A stretch of 18,132 nucleotides of DNA from contig VSNQ01000100.1 in NCBI GenBank assembly GCA_009774395.1, forward strand, positions 1 to 18,132. The letters are read 5' to 3'. Every line of letters starts with the position of its first letter. Positions within the stretch are counted from its first letter, which is position 1. The position numbers and the translations under genes are program-made. This document shows positions 1-8,600 of this stretch, piece after piece. The notes under the pieces were generated by a model, which saw only the letters and a list, made by a program, of their open reading frames with translations, ran no database searches and was not told the DNA's origin. This DNA is from Lachnospiraceae bacterium (lineage in GTDB: Bacteria; Bacillota; Clostridia; Lachnospirales; Lachnospiraceae).

Positions 1-1149
1 ATTGCTATATATCTGACTAAATTGATTAGTATAATCAGCCATAGCTTCCTTTAATGCTAATGCCCCCGCGATATTTTCCGCAGATGTATTTGCGGATATC
101 TGCTCCTTCGTGTGTAATATTGCTGTCTTAGGTACTGTTTTAGCCACTGACTGTTTTAATTCTTCATCCTTACTCCGCAACGCTGTAATAGCATTATCAT
201 ATGTTGTCAGGTCTATTTTCTGTACTTCCAACTCTTGCTTCGCGGTACCGTCCCACCAATAATCAGGCACATCCGTTGCAACTATGTAAAAATTATCTCC
301 AACATTCAACTTTTTTACATTATCTTGCACTGCCAGCCATGCATCCAAATCCGCAACCGTGGCAAATACCCGCGCCTGATTTTTACCGGTTGCAATATTT
401 AATGCTTTTTTGGCGACCACCAAAATACCTTTTAACGCAGATTTGATATTTTTATATAATTCCAAAACAGGTTTCCCCGGAATGATTTGCTCAATAGCTT
501 TCTCTGGATCCTCATCATCTTGTGGTTCCTTAAAATTAGGATTTTCTAATGCTTCAATCCTCTTATTATTTGTGATAGTATTTTCTAGCAGTTCATTTGC
601 AGCATCAACTAAATTTTCCTTCGCCTTTGTGTTCAAATCATCCACATTTCCAACCTGTGACGCCATTGCAAACGCCCCATCCGGCAAATATTCTATTGTA
701 GCATTCGCGGAGTTTGCAACCGACACCACCCAATCCTGAATAATTCTAACAGGATTTTTGCCTTCGCTGGCTGGCATGATTTCGCCCTGTTCTTCTGCTA
801 TAACGGCTACTGAATAGAGAATTTCTGTACTTCTATTCCCTTTTTCCTGCGCATACAGCCCTATCTCGTTGATGTTATATGCTGTTTCTAAATTATCGTT
901 TGTAAATATTCCTGTCACTATCACGGATGTATTATCTTGGCGCTTTAATGACGATAGTCCTGTTGACTGCATTTCATTTTTTAGGGCAGTCATTTTTTGC
1001 AGTGTATCCGGATCCTTTTCGGCAGCAGTATAAACACCGCTGCCTATAGACATACGGGTAATCTGTATCATACATTCGCCAGCTATTTCTTTGCTAAGCA
1101 GCGCTCGTCCATTATCTGTCATAACGGCATTATTAAATATCTGCGGCAT
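1..1149 (-). CDS. Phage tail fibre protein, N-terminal part (gene continues off the left edge)
   Basis: An open frame of 383 codons starts at ATG 1149 and is still open at base 1, so the C-terminus is missing. The start is set by GAGAGGG at 1158-1164, 8 bases upstream, and overlaps the end of the XkdU gene by 17 bases. The N-terminus (MPQIFNNAVMTDNGRALLSK, then an IGSGVY motif near residue 36 and a NEIGLYA motif near 94) is typical of the baseplate-attachment domain of tail-collar/fibre proteins. An acidic linker around residues 205-220 is followed by an ATVADLDAW...VGDNFYIVATD...WWDG module near residues 265-305, a type common in Firmicute phage fibres. The position after XkdU matches XkdV in PBSX. 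It probably links the baseplate to the receptor-binding tip, which is not in the window. Family call firm, exact function of the missing part unknown. Confidence 0.85.
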   Translation of the reverse strand, partial: MPQIFNNAVMTDNGRALLSKEIAGECMIQITRMSIGSGVYTAAEKDPDTLQKMTALKNEMQSTGLSSLKRQDNTSVIVTGIFTNDNLETAYNINEIGLYAQEKGNRSTEILYSVAVIAEEQGEIMPASEGKNPVRIIQDWVVSVANSANATIEYLPDGAFAMASQVGNVDDLNTKAKENLVDAANELLENTITNNKRIEALENPNFKEPQDDEDPEKAIEQIIPGKPVLELYKNIKSALKGILVVAKKALNIATGKNQARVFATVADLDAWLAVQDNVKKLNVGDNFYIVATDVPDYWWDGTAKQELEVQKIDLTTYDNAITALRSKDEELKQSVAKTVPKTAILHTKEQISANTSAENIAGALALKEAMADYTNQFSQIYSN

Positions 1150-1738
1150 TATTATTTCCCTCTCTTTCAAAATTTTCGGTTATTATTGGATGTGTTATAT
1201 ATGTATTTCTTACAGCTACAGCAGGTCTAATGCCATTTATCTGCTGCATTGCCTGATGGATATGCCATGATAAATGTGCCGGCAGCTGTCTTCCCAGTAT
1301 ATCCGTAAAATCAGTAAAATGTATTACCTTATTTCCAGCGTGCAGTATAATATTAAGTTCATTTATAAACTCAAAATCACAATCTACATCTGCATACACT
1401 TTTATAATCCGCCGCAGCCTGTCGATATCCACTTTACCGGAACCTATCTGTGCAGCTTTTAGCAGTCTTCTGCGTTCTTCTAATGTCCTGCCTGCATTAT
1501 CCAGATAGTAAAATGCTTCCATTCTTGACAGCATATCTTCGGACATAGTATCTATAAACATATTTGCGCACCAATCTTCAAGAGCCTGTGCCATTTGGTC
1601 AATTGTTTTTCCCGCAAACTGCAGGTTTGCATCTGCTTCCTTGATTTTTTGATAATATGCCGGTGTCCATTCCTTTAATTCGTCATAACCAGACTGCCCA
1701 AAATTATTAAAATATGTTTCCCCATCAATCTGCGACAC
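1133..1738 (-). CDS. xkdU: XkdU/YmfQ-like baseplate protein (gp48-like)
   Basis: Protein of 201 residues of the XkdU/YmfQ (DUF2313) type, thought to act at the inner baseplate between the gpJ-like wedge protein and the tail fibre. The start is GTG, chosen because a near-perfect ribosome binding site (AAAGGAGG) ends 9 bases upstream. It overlaps the end of XkdT by 14 bases, and the fibre gene overlaps its own end by 17 bases, which suggests translational coupling. Visible family features are a helical N-terminal half and an EERRRLLKAAQ segment in the middle, followed by a beta-rich C-terminal part. Length and position match the family. No catalytic residues expected; structural role inferred from homologues. 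Confidence 0.82.
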   Translation of the reverse strand: MSQIDGETYFNNFGQSGYDELKEWTPAYYQKIKEADANLQFAGKTIDQMAQALEDWCANMFIDTMSEDMLSRMEAFYYLDNAGRTLEERRRLLKAAQIGSGKVDIDRLRRIIKVYADVDCDFEFINELNIILHAGNKVIHFTDFTDILGRQLPAHLSWHIHQAMQQINGIRPAVAVRNTYITHPIITENFEREGNNNAADI

Positions 1739-2852
1739 GAATATGCACCTCCTTTAAAACAGGTACTTCCGCACTTTCGATTGTAATATTTGCATTTCCG
1801 CCGTTAATCAAAAGTTCTTCATAATCTAGCACCTGCGGAAGCGCTGATATCATAGCACCAATTACAGACATCCTTACAATAATACTTGTCCCTTCATCAG
1901 ACTCCAAAGTCAGCGTGCGTAAGTAGTCCGTAACAGCTTCCAAGGCTGCTGTACGACACCCTTCCATAGTTTCCCCATTTGTTAATGTTACGGTAAAAGA
2001 AATTGCGATATCGCATGACTTAGCAGCAACAGCATAAAAATGCGATCCAAGATTAGCAACTCCATTCCCAAACCCATCTCCACAAATATATTCATTTCCT
2101 TCATTATCCGTAAATATATAGTTTTGTGTAATTGGGTCAATGTAATCCTGTACTGCCTTAACAGCTTCTGGAGCAGCAGGAAGCCCTTCTGGTGAATAGA
2201 GGATTGCCCTTACTGTGTTTTCACCGGCAAAAAGCGGGTCAATTCGTGCCCTGCCTATCCCTTCTACAGATTCACACCACGTTTTATAATGCTGCCTGTT
2301 TCCGTTTTCAGCCGGCCCTGCGATTTTCTCACGAAGCCTAGACCGAAGTGCATCGTCCGTTTCTTCGTCCGTTCCCAGAATATAGATTTCACCTAACCGT
2401 GCCTCCTGCAGATTTTCAATATCATCTACAGGCGTAATCTGCACACCTGCAGAAAGAATGTTGCACTCCGTTCCTTCCGTTTCCGCCTCCAGCCTTAGTT
2501 CCCCGTCCTCCCCTTCGATAACCATAAAATAATAACTGCTGTCTTCTGCAAAAAATCTGCTGCCAACTTTCGGCGCAGCTCCGATAAATATTGCATTGAA
2601 TACCGCAGACGAGGAGGGATGTCGCGTCATGCCCCATTCTGCTGCCTTATCATCCAGCACATCCGCATAACACGTATCCAATGCAAACATATTAAAAAGT
2701 TCCCGCAGATTGGCAAAGAAAAAAGCAGCCCGTAAGCAATGTCCGGCTACCATATCCATATATACTGACCCTGTTCTGGTGTCAACACCCAGTTCATCCC
2801 CAAATGCTCTAGCCTGCGATAAAAAATATTCTTCGTTAAATTCTTCAAACAT
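1725..2852 (-). CDS. xkdT: Baseplate J-like wedge protein (XkdT, gp47/gpJ type)
   Basis: 375 residues, the usual size for baseplate J-like proteins of PBSX-type phages. N-terminal segment resembles the family (EEYFLSQARAFGDELGVDTR followed by a hydrophobic helix), a central DALRSRLREKI segment near residues 166-176 is typical of the gpJ fold, and the C-terminus ends in a short beta strand (LKEVHIRVAD). It starts in a TAATG overlap with the XkdS stop, with AGGAGG 10 bases upstream, so the two wedge components are probably made in matched amounts. The protein would form the wedge ring that triggers sheath contraction. Role taken from the family; call based on sequence pattern and neighbours. 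Confidence 0.9.
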   Translation of the reverse strand: MFEEFNEEYFLSQARAFGDELGVDTRTGSVYMDMVAGHCLRAAFFFANLRELFNMFALDTCYADVLDDKAAEWGMTRHPSSSAVFNAIFIGAAPKVGSRFFAEDSSYYFMVIEGEDGELRLEAETEGTECNILSAGVQITPVDDIENLQEARLGEIYILGTDEETDDALRSRLREKIAGPAENGNRQHYKTWCESVEGIGRARIDPLFAGENTVRAILYSPEGLPAAPEAVKAVQDYIDPITQNYIFTDNEGNEYICGDGFGNGVANLGSHFYAVAAKSCDIAISFTVTLTNGETMEGCRTAALEAVTDYLRTLTLESDEGTSIIVRMSVIGAMISALPQVLDYEELLINGGNANITIESAEVPVLKEVHIRVAD

Positions 2853-3277
2853 TATATTGTGACCTCCTGATCTGTTGTCCCATAAATGGTATCTACTACA
2901 AAGGATATTTGTACAGCGTTCCGTTCATCATCCGGATAATAAAATACAAAATCGTGCACGCCAAGGATACGTTTATCTTTTAATGCTTTCTTTACCAGCC
3001 TTGGAATATCTGCTTCAAGGTATTCCCGTGAAACAATTCCCTGCCCGACAAGTGCTTTGATTCCAGTTCCCATGTCCATATCATAGATTAAATATCGGTT
3101 GCATTCTGTTTTCAACGTCTTATAGATATACTGGCGTAATGCTTCCATACCGTTTATTTTACCGGACAGCCTGCCATTTACCCAGTCAATTGCATAGGTA
3201 TTCGTTTCTGGGATAGATTGGTTACCAAACTTTTGTATATCCTCTAATGTAATCCCCATATCTGCCTCAAGCGCCAT
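2852..3277 (-). CDS. xkdS: gp25-like baseplate wedge protein (XkdS, DUF2634)
   Basis: 141 residues. The family pattern is visible: a short N-terminal strand, the YAIDWVNGRLSGKINGMEAL segment around residues 28-47, then a helix (ALRQYIYKTLKTE), a conserved-looking YDMDMGTGI loop and a C-terminal beta strand (VQISFVVDTIYG). gp25-like proteins connect the sheath to the wedge. AAAGGGTGAT lies about 7 bases upstream of the ATG; the XkdR stop is 4 bases upstream of the start and the XkdT start overlaps its stop by one base. Length matches XkdS. No oddities seen. Confidence 0.88.
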   Translation of the reverse strand: MALEADMGITLEDIQKFGNQSIPETNTYAIDWVNGRLSGKINGMEALRQYIYKTLKTECNRYLIYDMDMGTGIKALVGQGIVSREYLEADIPRLVKKALKDKRILGVHDFVFYYPDDERNAVQISFVVDTIYGTTDQEVTI

Positions 3278-3281
3278 CTTA

Positions 3282-3521
3282 TCACCCTTTCCCTAAAACA
3301 AAATATAAATTATCACCATACGGAATAATGTACGCTGTATTTCCTTTGGATAAAGACAAAACATGGTCAGGGATTACAAGGGATTCTTTAAAAATAATTG
3401 TATCCATATCGCCTTGAAATTTTAATTGCAACGGATTGGTATTTACTACCGTGCACGCCAAAATACTATTATTCGATTCCTTTGCTATCTGCCGAAGCAG
3501 TCCGGTAAGGCTTTCTGCCAT
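3282..3521 (-). CDS. xkdR: XkdR-like small baseplate protein (DUF2577)
   Basis: 79 residues, consistent with the short DUF2577/XkdR family found between the hub (XkdQ) and the gp25-like protein (XkdS) in PBSX-type tails. It begins with a helix (MAESLTGLLRQIAKESNN) and continues as an OB-like beta-rich segment (TVVNTNPLQLKF, then IIPYGDNLYFVLGKG), which is the expected layout. The ribosome binding site AAGGAG at 3530-3535 overlaps the end of the XkdQ gene. Its detailed role is not established; probably an element of the hub or central spike area. Confidence 0.85.
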   Translation of the reverse strand: MAESLTGLLRQIAKESNNSILACTVVNTNPLQLKFQGDMDTIIFKESLVIPDHVLSLSKGNTAYIIPYGDNLYFVLGKG

Positions 3522-3533
3522 AATATCATCTCC

Positions 3534-4952
3534 TTATAAATACTGCTCTGCTCCTGCGGCTGCAGCAGATGCCCTGCGTGCAGATGCTTCCGCTTGTTTT
3601 GCCGCAAAATCTGCATTTGTTGTTATTGTAGACTGTGCTATATTCATCAGTTCTTTCGCTGCCACTAATGCTTCTTTTGCTTTTTCATTTTCTGTCTGTG
3701 CTTTCGCTGACTGTGTTATTACTGTTTTTGCATACTTTTGCGCTTTTTCAACCTTCTTTGCCTTGGCCGCGTTTTTGAGTGCTTTTTCCGCAGCATCCGC
3801 CGCTTTCTCTGCCCGCTTTCCAGCTTTGATTACCCTGCTTTCGGCAGCTTTCTTTTTCTTTAATGCGGCAGCAGCTTCTTTAATTGCCTGCTTTGCTGCT
3901 TTTGTTGCTGACTTCTCGGATGTTTTATCCACTTCTGTTTCCCCATTTTCGTTGATGCTTTCTAAATCTGTAGCAAAATTCAATGTTAATTTCATGGTAT
4001 GGTAGTCCCCTTCCCATGTATGCGTATCAGCATCCACATAAAATGTTCTGCCGATATTTATATCCGGAATACTTATATAAACTGCCATACCAGCATAAAC
4101 GGAAGATATTCCTAATGCTGTAACATTCAGGCTTTCAGCAGGCTTTTTCAATTCATTCAACATGGTAACAGCCATTGTTTTTAATTTGCTCTTTGACAAT
4201 GTATCATCCGGTGTCTGCGATTCCTGCATCATTCCAATTTTTTCTTCAAGGTCTGCATCCGCCCATTGTACAAGCGCCTTTCCTTCCTGTGATATTAATT
4301 TCAGCCGAGTACGCACATTAGAAATATCTTTGCTGTAGCTGTACTGTGTTAAATTCCCGTAACTGCTGCCCTCTGCTCCTGTTTCAAGCACAAGTTTTGT
4401 AATCTGCTCTTTCCGCCTGATTAAATGTAGCTGCCCTCTTTTGGATATCATATAAAACCGTTCGCCTGTGCCTTTATAGGTTTGTGACAGGGCATTGCAT
4501 AAGACATCATATACCGTTACATTTACATCTGTAATAATCGGAATTTTATACAAAACCGAAGCCGTTTCTCCACGGCTTATTCCATACTTTTTACATATGT
4601 CCATAAATATTTCTGTTAATGTCTTTTTTCTGTATGAAAAGCTGTCACGATTATTGGATAGGTAAATAGCGTTATCATATGCCGTAATTGTTAATGTATG
4701 GTCTTGTGACTGCACCTGTTTCATGATAATTCCCCTGAACAATTCTGTACCATCTTCCAGAAAAATCAAATGACACCCCGAATATACATCTATATCCGCC
4801 CGATTGGCACTGCCAAGGGAAGGGTCATCTATCAAACCAAGCTGCAGCGACCGTGCCGGACTGTTTTTCCTGCCTGACCATGTTACTTTTTCCACAATAT
4901 CGGAAATATCATATCCGGCTTTTTCTTTTATCAATATAAACTGCAATGCCAT
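3534..4952 (-). CDS. xkdQ: XkdQ-like tail hub protein with an unusual Ala/Lys-rich C-terminal extension
   Basis: 472 residues from ATG 4952, chosen because AAGGAG (4964-4969) is 11 bases upstream; the upstream GTG 4964 and ATG 4961 lie too close to or inside that site. Residues 1 to about 334 look like XkdQ/YqbQ, the gpD/gp27-type hub that sits over the tail tube end: an early RSLQLGLIDDP segment, FRGIIMKQ, a YDVLCNALSQTY region and a beta-rich end (FYVDADTHTWEGDYHTMKLT). Known XkdQ-type proteins are about 320-330 residues. Here about 138 more residues follow, almost all Ala, Lys, Glu and Gln, reading as one long charged helix or coiled coil. It is translated in phase with no sign of a frameshift. 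The extension function is unknown. Confidence 0.87.
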   Translation of the reverse strand: MALQFILIKEKAGYDISDIVEKVTWSGRKNSPARSLQLGLIDDPSLGSANRADIDVYSGCHLIFLEDGTELFRGIIMKQVQSQDHTLTITAYDNAIYLSNNRDSFSYRKKTLTEIFMDICKKYGISRGETASVLYKIPIITDVNVTVYDVLCNALSQTYKGTGERFYMISKRGQLHLIRRKEQITKLVLETGAEGSSYGNLTQYSYSKDISNVRTRLKLISQEGKALVQWADADLEEKIGMMQESQTPDDTLSKSKLKTMAVTMLNELKKPAESLNVTALGISSVYAGMAVYISIPDINIGRTFYVDADTHTWEGDYHTMKLTLNFATDLESINENGETEVDKTSEKSATKAAKQAIKEAAAALKKKKAAESRVIKAGKRAEKAADAAEKALKNAAKAKKVEKAQKYAKTVITQSAKAQTENEKAKEALVAAKELMNIAQSTITTNADFAAKQAEASARRASAAAAGAEQYL

Positions 4953-4970
4953 TTTTTTCATCACTCCTTT

Positions 4971-5672
4971 TTACGGACGCGGCAGAAAAAGCACCCACTT
5001 TTTCTTTAATTTTGTATTTACGCCCTTTTTCAGCTTTGCAGTATTTAATTTGTAAATCTCATATGCCATTGATATATCACCATAAAAATACTTTGCTATG
5101 CTCTGTAAGGTATCTTTCTTTTGTACAATATATGTGTCTGGCACTGACGGAAGATTATGCACATCAATATCAATTCTGCGCACCAAAACGCCGGAACTTA
5201 CAGCGCTTTTTCCTCCTGTACCGTCAATGCCGTCTGCTGTTCCATATTGTTTCATGGATAATGTATATTGTATCTTTCCAATTTCCCCGCCTGCCTCCTC
5301 GGTTGTATAGGTAGAAATGGAAAAATATGCATTTACATTAGTATTTGTTATCAATAAATGGATTGGCGTACTACCGTTTTTCCAGCGCCGGATAATCACA
5401 TCGTATTCATTTGGTGTTTTCATATCATTTACATTATCCAGTTCAATTCCGGATTCTGCAATAGGAGAAAAATAACTGCTAAACGTAAGAGTTATTGGCG
5501 ATTTACCGCTTTTTATCGTTACAGCTCCGGCGCCAGCGATATTCACCGTCCGTTCATTCGTACCCTCAACCACCTTAAAGCTTTCAGGATTATATGGCAG
5601 TTGGAACCCTTCTTTTATGGATCCGTCTTCATTTTCTATTGACATCCAAATTTGATTATGACTAGTACTCAT
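4971..5672 (-). CDS. xkdP: LysM-domain tail protein (XkdP-like, gp53/gpX-type)
   Basis: 233 residues from ATG 5672, which overlaps the tape measure stop by 11 bases. GAAGG within the 3' end of the tape measure gene lies about 10 bases upstream; longer starts at 5693 and 5738 have no such site. The N-terminal part (MSIENEDG...FQLPYNPESFKV, then a LTFSSYFSP strand) is typical of XkdP/YqbP. Residues about 179-233 form a LysM fold (TYIVQKKDTLQSIAKYFYG, then an IYKLN helix and WVLFLP). In contractile tails this LysM protein clamps the hub to the tube or sheath rather than degrading cell wall. No hydrolase motif seen. Confidence 0.88.
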   Translation of the reverse strand: MSTSHNQIWMSIENEDGSIKEGFQLPYNPESFKVVEGTNERTVNIAGAGAVTIKSGKSPITLTFSSYFSPIAESGIELDNVNDMKTPNEYDVIIRRWKNGSTPIHLLITNTNVNAYFSISTYTTEEAGGEIGKIQYTLSMKQYGTADGIDGTGGKSAVSSGVLVRRIDIDVHNLPSVPDTYIVQKKDTLQSIAKYFYGDISMAYEIYKLNTAKLKKGVNTKLKKKWVLFLPRP

Positions 5673-8600
5673 GTGACACCATCCCTTCTTCATAGAGCTG
5701 CGTCGTAATAATATCCATAATCGCCCCTTCCAATTCATTTTTGATATAATTTACTACTTCTTTCCGTGATATCTCCTGTCCAACGCCGATAGAACCTTTG
5801 CCATTGATTGTAAGGGTCATATTGCGGTTTTCTGTATTGGTATTTGATGAATTGTTTTCATGGATAATGGTATTCATTATTTCCTGAGGCGGCATACTGA
5901 TATCGGATTCTGTCCGCCTTGCCATAACTGCCGAAAGTATTTTTGCCGTTTCTGATGCCGGAAATACCTCTGACCCCCTTCTGCCTACAATCAGCTCCGG
6001 CCCATATTCCCCTGCAATATATACATCTTCGCCGTAAGTAGTTCCTGCTGCGTGTTCACTTACAATATTTCCAATATCCGGAGCGGTACGCATAACAGGA
6101 AGCTGTATATTCAACATTGCCCGTGACAATTCTTCCATCTTGCCAACAACTGCATCTTTCTTTGCTTCTATTCCGTCAATAATGCCTTGACACGTTTTTT
6201 CTGCGCTGTTGTAGGCTGCATCATACTGCTCCATATCGCCTACTGCTTTCTCAAGGTCATTGACCATCTTGTCAAGCTCGCCTCCATAGTATGTTTCCAG
6301 TTCCGCCATTACTGTTGAGAATGTCTTTTTGCCTTCCTCCACCTTTGCGAAACTAGCGTTTAACTCATCAATTTTATTGGATCCGTTTGTTACAATCTCT
6401 TTCAAAATGGCTGCGCTTTCGGATGAGCCGTCTGACAGTTTATCCAATATCCCATCATCAACGCCCATTTCCATAGCTTTGTACATATAGGCACCGTATT
6501 CTGCCATATAATCGGCTTGTTTCTTTAAACTGTTCATCATCTCATCAATGCTCTTGGATGTGCCAAATTCTACGTCATTAAATAGCCCAAGCTGTCCTGA
6601 TATACTTTGATATGCAGATTCATAGTTTTCGTTGTATGCTTCTTTTAGCCCGCTAAGCTTATCTATGACAAAATCCATTGCCTTCGCCATTTCCTCTGAA
6701 TTTTGACCAAACTTTTCAGATGCAAGCCCTAAGTATTCCTCTGTAACAGCGCCAATCCTTATCATGCCGTCCTGATAGCGGTCAATTACCATGCCCGCAA
6801 GTCCCTCATACGTATCAAAAACGCTGTTCTGGTTTTCTTCAACTCCTTCTACAATGCCTTCTATGGTGTACTTTGCTGATTCTTTAAATACTTTTGATGG
6901 ACTATTAATTTCCCATCTCTGCCTACATGCCTTATCCCCAATATCCGCAGCCTTGGTATACGCCTTCGATATTGCCGGATATGTCGAAACCACCCCAGAT
7001 ACAACGCCATTTCCTGATTCCTTCCCATTCCGAAATGATGTTACTTTTATACTGGAAAGGGCTGCTTCTACGGCTGCTGAAACACCGGCTGCCGCCTCCG
7101 CAGCGCTTCCACCCATACTTACGATTGAAGATATATATGCTGCCATAGTTTCTTCCGCCGCACTCGCTGCTGCACTCGATAAATTCAGTTCATCAATCCC
7201 TGATTCCATTGATTCTTTCAGTTCTTCCATTTTTGTTTGCAAACTTACATTTACATCTATTATAGAATCTTCTAGGGTTTTCTTTGCATCTTCACGAATT
7301 TTAAAGGAATTATTCATATCCTCGATAAAACCTTTTGCCGCATCAGTGGAATCTCCCAAATCCTCAATTTTTGAAATAATGGTATCAAGAGCCGCAGCGC
7401 TTTCTTGTGAACCATCTGCAAGATTTTCTACAAGACTTGCATCAATACCATATTCCTTTGCTTTTTGGATATTATCTGCATATTCTAAAAGGTATTTTGT
7501 CTGGGAATCCCATGCGTCTATCATTTGCTGTGTGGTTAAATCGGTTTCAAGTTTTATCTTCTCAAACATACCAAATGAACTGTCAACTGCGGAAGCGGCT
7601 GCGTTGCATGCTTCCAGATAAGCTGCTGCCAGTTTCTCTGACTGTTCCTGCACCCCTTTAAAAACTCCTTCCATTGCTACCCGTAAATCTGCTGTTGTGC
7701 TGATTAGATTATCGGATGCACCGCCGATACTGCCAACATTGTTCGCTGCATCAATTGCACTTTGCCCAAGTGCATCCATACTTGACTGTGTTTCATCAAT
7801 TGCTTTTGTCAAAGTATCAATATCAGCTTGCGCCTGTTGCATTGCTTCTCCTGCTGCCATTGCCTTATCAAACGCATCATCATATCCCGAATCTAATAAT
7901 GTATTGCCCCAATCATTGTTTGAAACTTCATTAGTCAGGCGGTTATATTCTTCTGTTGCATCTGTCAGATTTTGTTGGGCTTCAGCTAACTGCGCCATAA
8001 GTTCGTTCTTCTTACTCAGGTATTCTGCATACTGTTCCGCATCTTGTTCCAGTTTAAGTTCCTCATTCTTCTGCTCACAGTATTTTTTCAGATAATCAGT
8101 AGAATCTCCCAACTTGCGGGAAGCTTCATCATATGAAAGACCTAATTTCGGATATATTGCATTTAATTCCGAAACCACCTTTTTCTCATACTGCTGCTGA
8201 AATGCTGTTAATTCAGCCTGTGATTGCAGTTTTTCCAGTTCTGTCACTAATGACATAGCATAAAATGACTGTTCATCCAACTTTGCAGAATTTTCATTAT
8301 ACGCTGCTGTGCTTTCCTCCACAGAATCAATTGTATTCTGTATTCGTGCATTAAACTCATCAATGGTAGATTCTGTTTCTTTATATTCTGCTTTCAGTTC
8401 TTCCAGTTTTGCCTTTGCTTCAAGTGTTTTTTCATTCGTTGCTCCATATTCTGCTTTGAGTGCTTCTACTGCTGCCTCCTGCCTTGCAATTTCATTAGAC
8501 AGCTTCAGCGAAGTTCCTGTCAGTTTTTCTTCTGCCTCCTCTGCTTCCCCCATAGAACCTACAAAAACCGCTATTCCTGCCGTAAGAGCTGCCAACGCCG

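Noticed and set aside
3436..4005. 189-codon plus-strand frame rich in Phe and Ala, resembling membrane segments
   Set aside because: It is the complement of the Ala/Lys-rich XkdQ tail; apparent hydrophobicity comes from the complement of Lys and Glu codons.
6285..6300. Possible internal start in the tape measure after TATGGAGG
   Set aside because: The in-frame ATG is about 13 bases from the site and within a coiled coil with no domain boundary; not supported as a separate product.
6791..7621. 276-codon plus-strand open frame
   Set aside because: Shadow of the tape measure gene; translation is Ser/Ala/Phe-rich without recognisable features.
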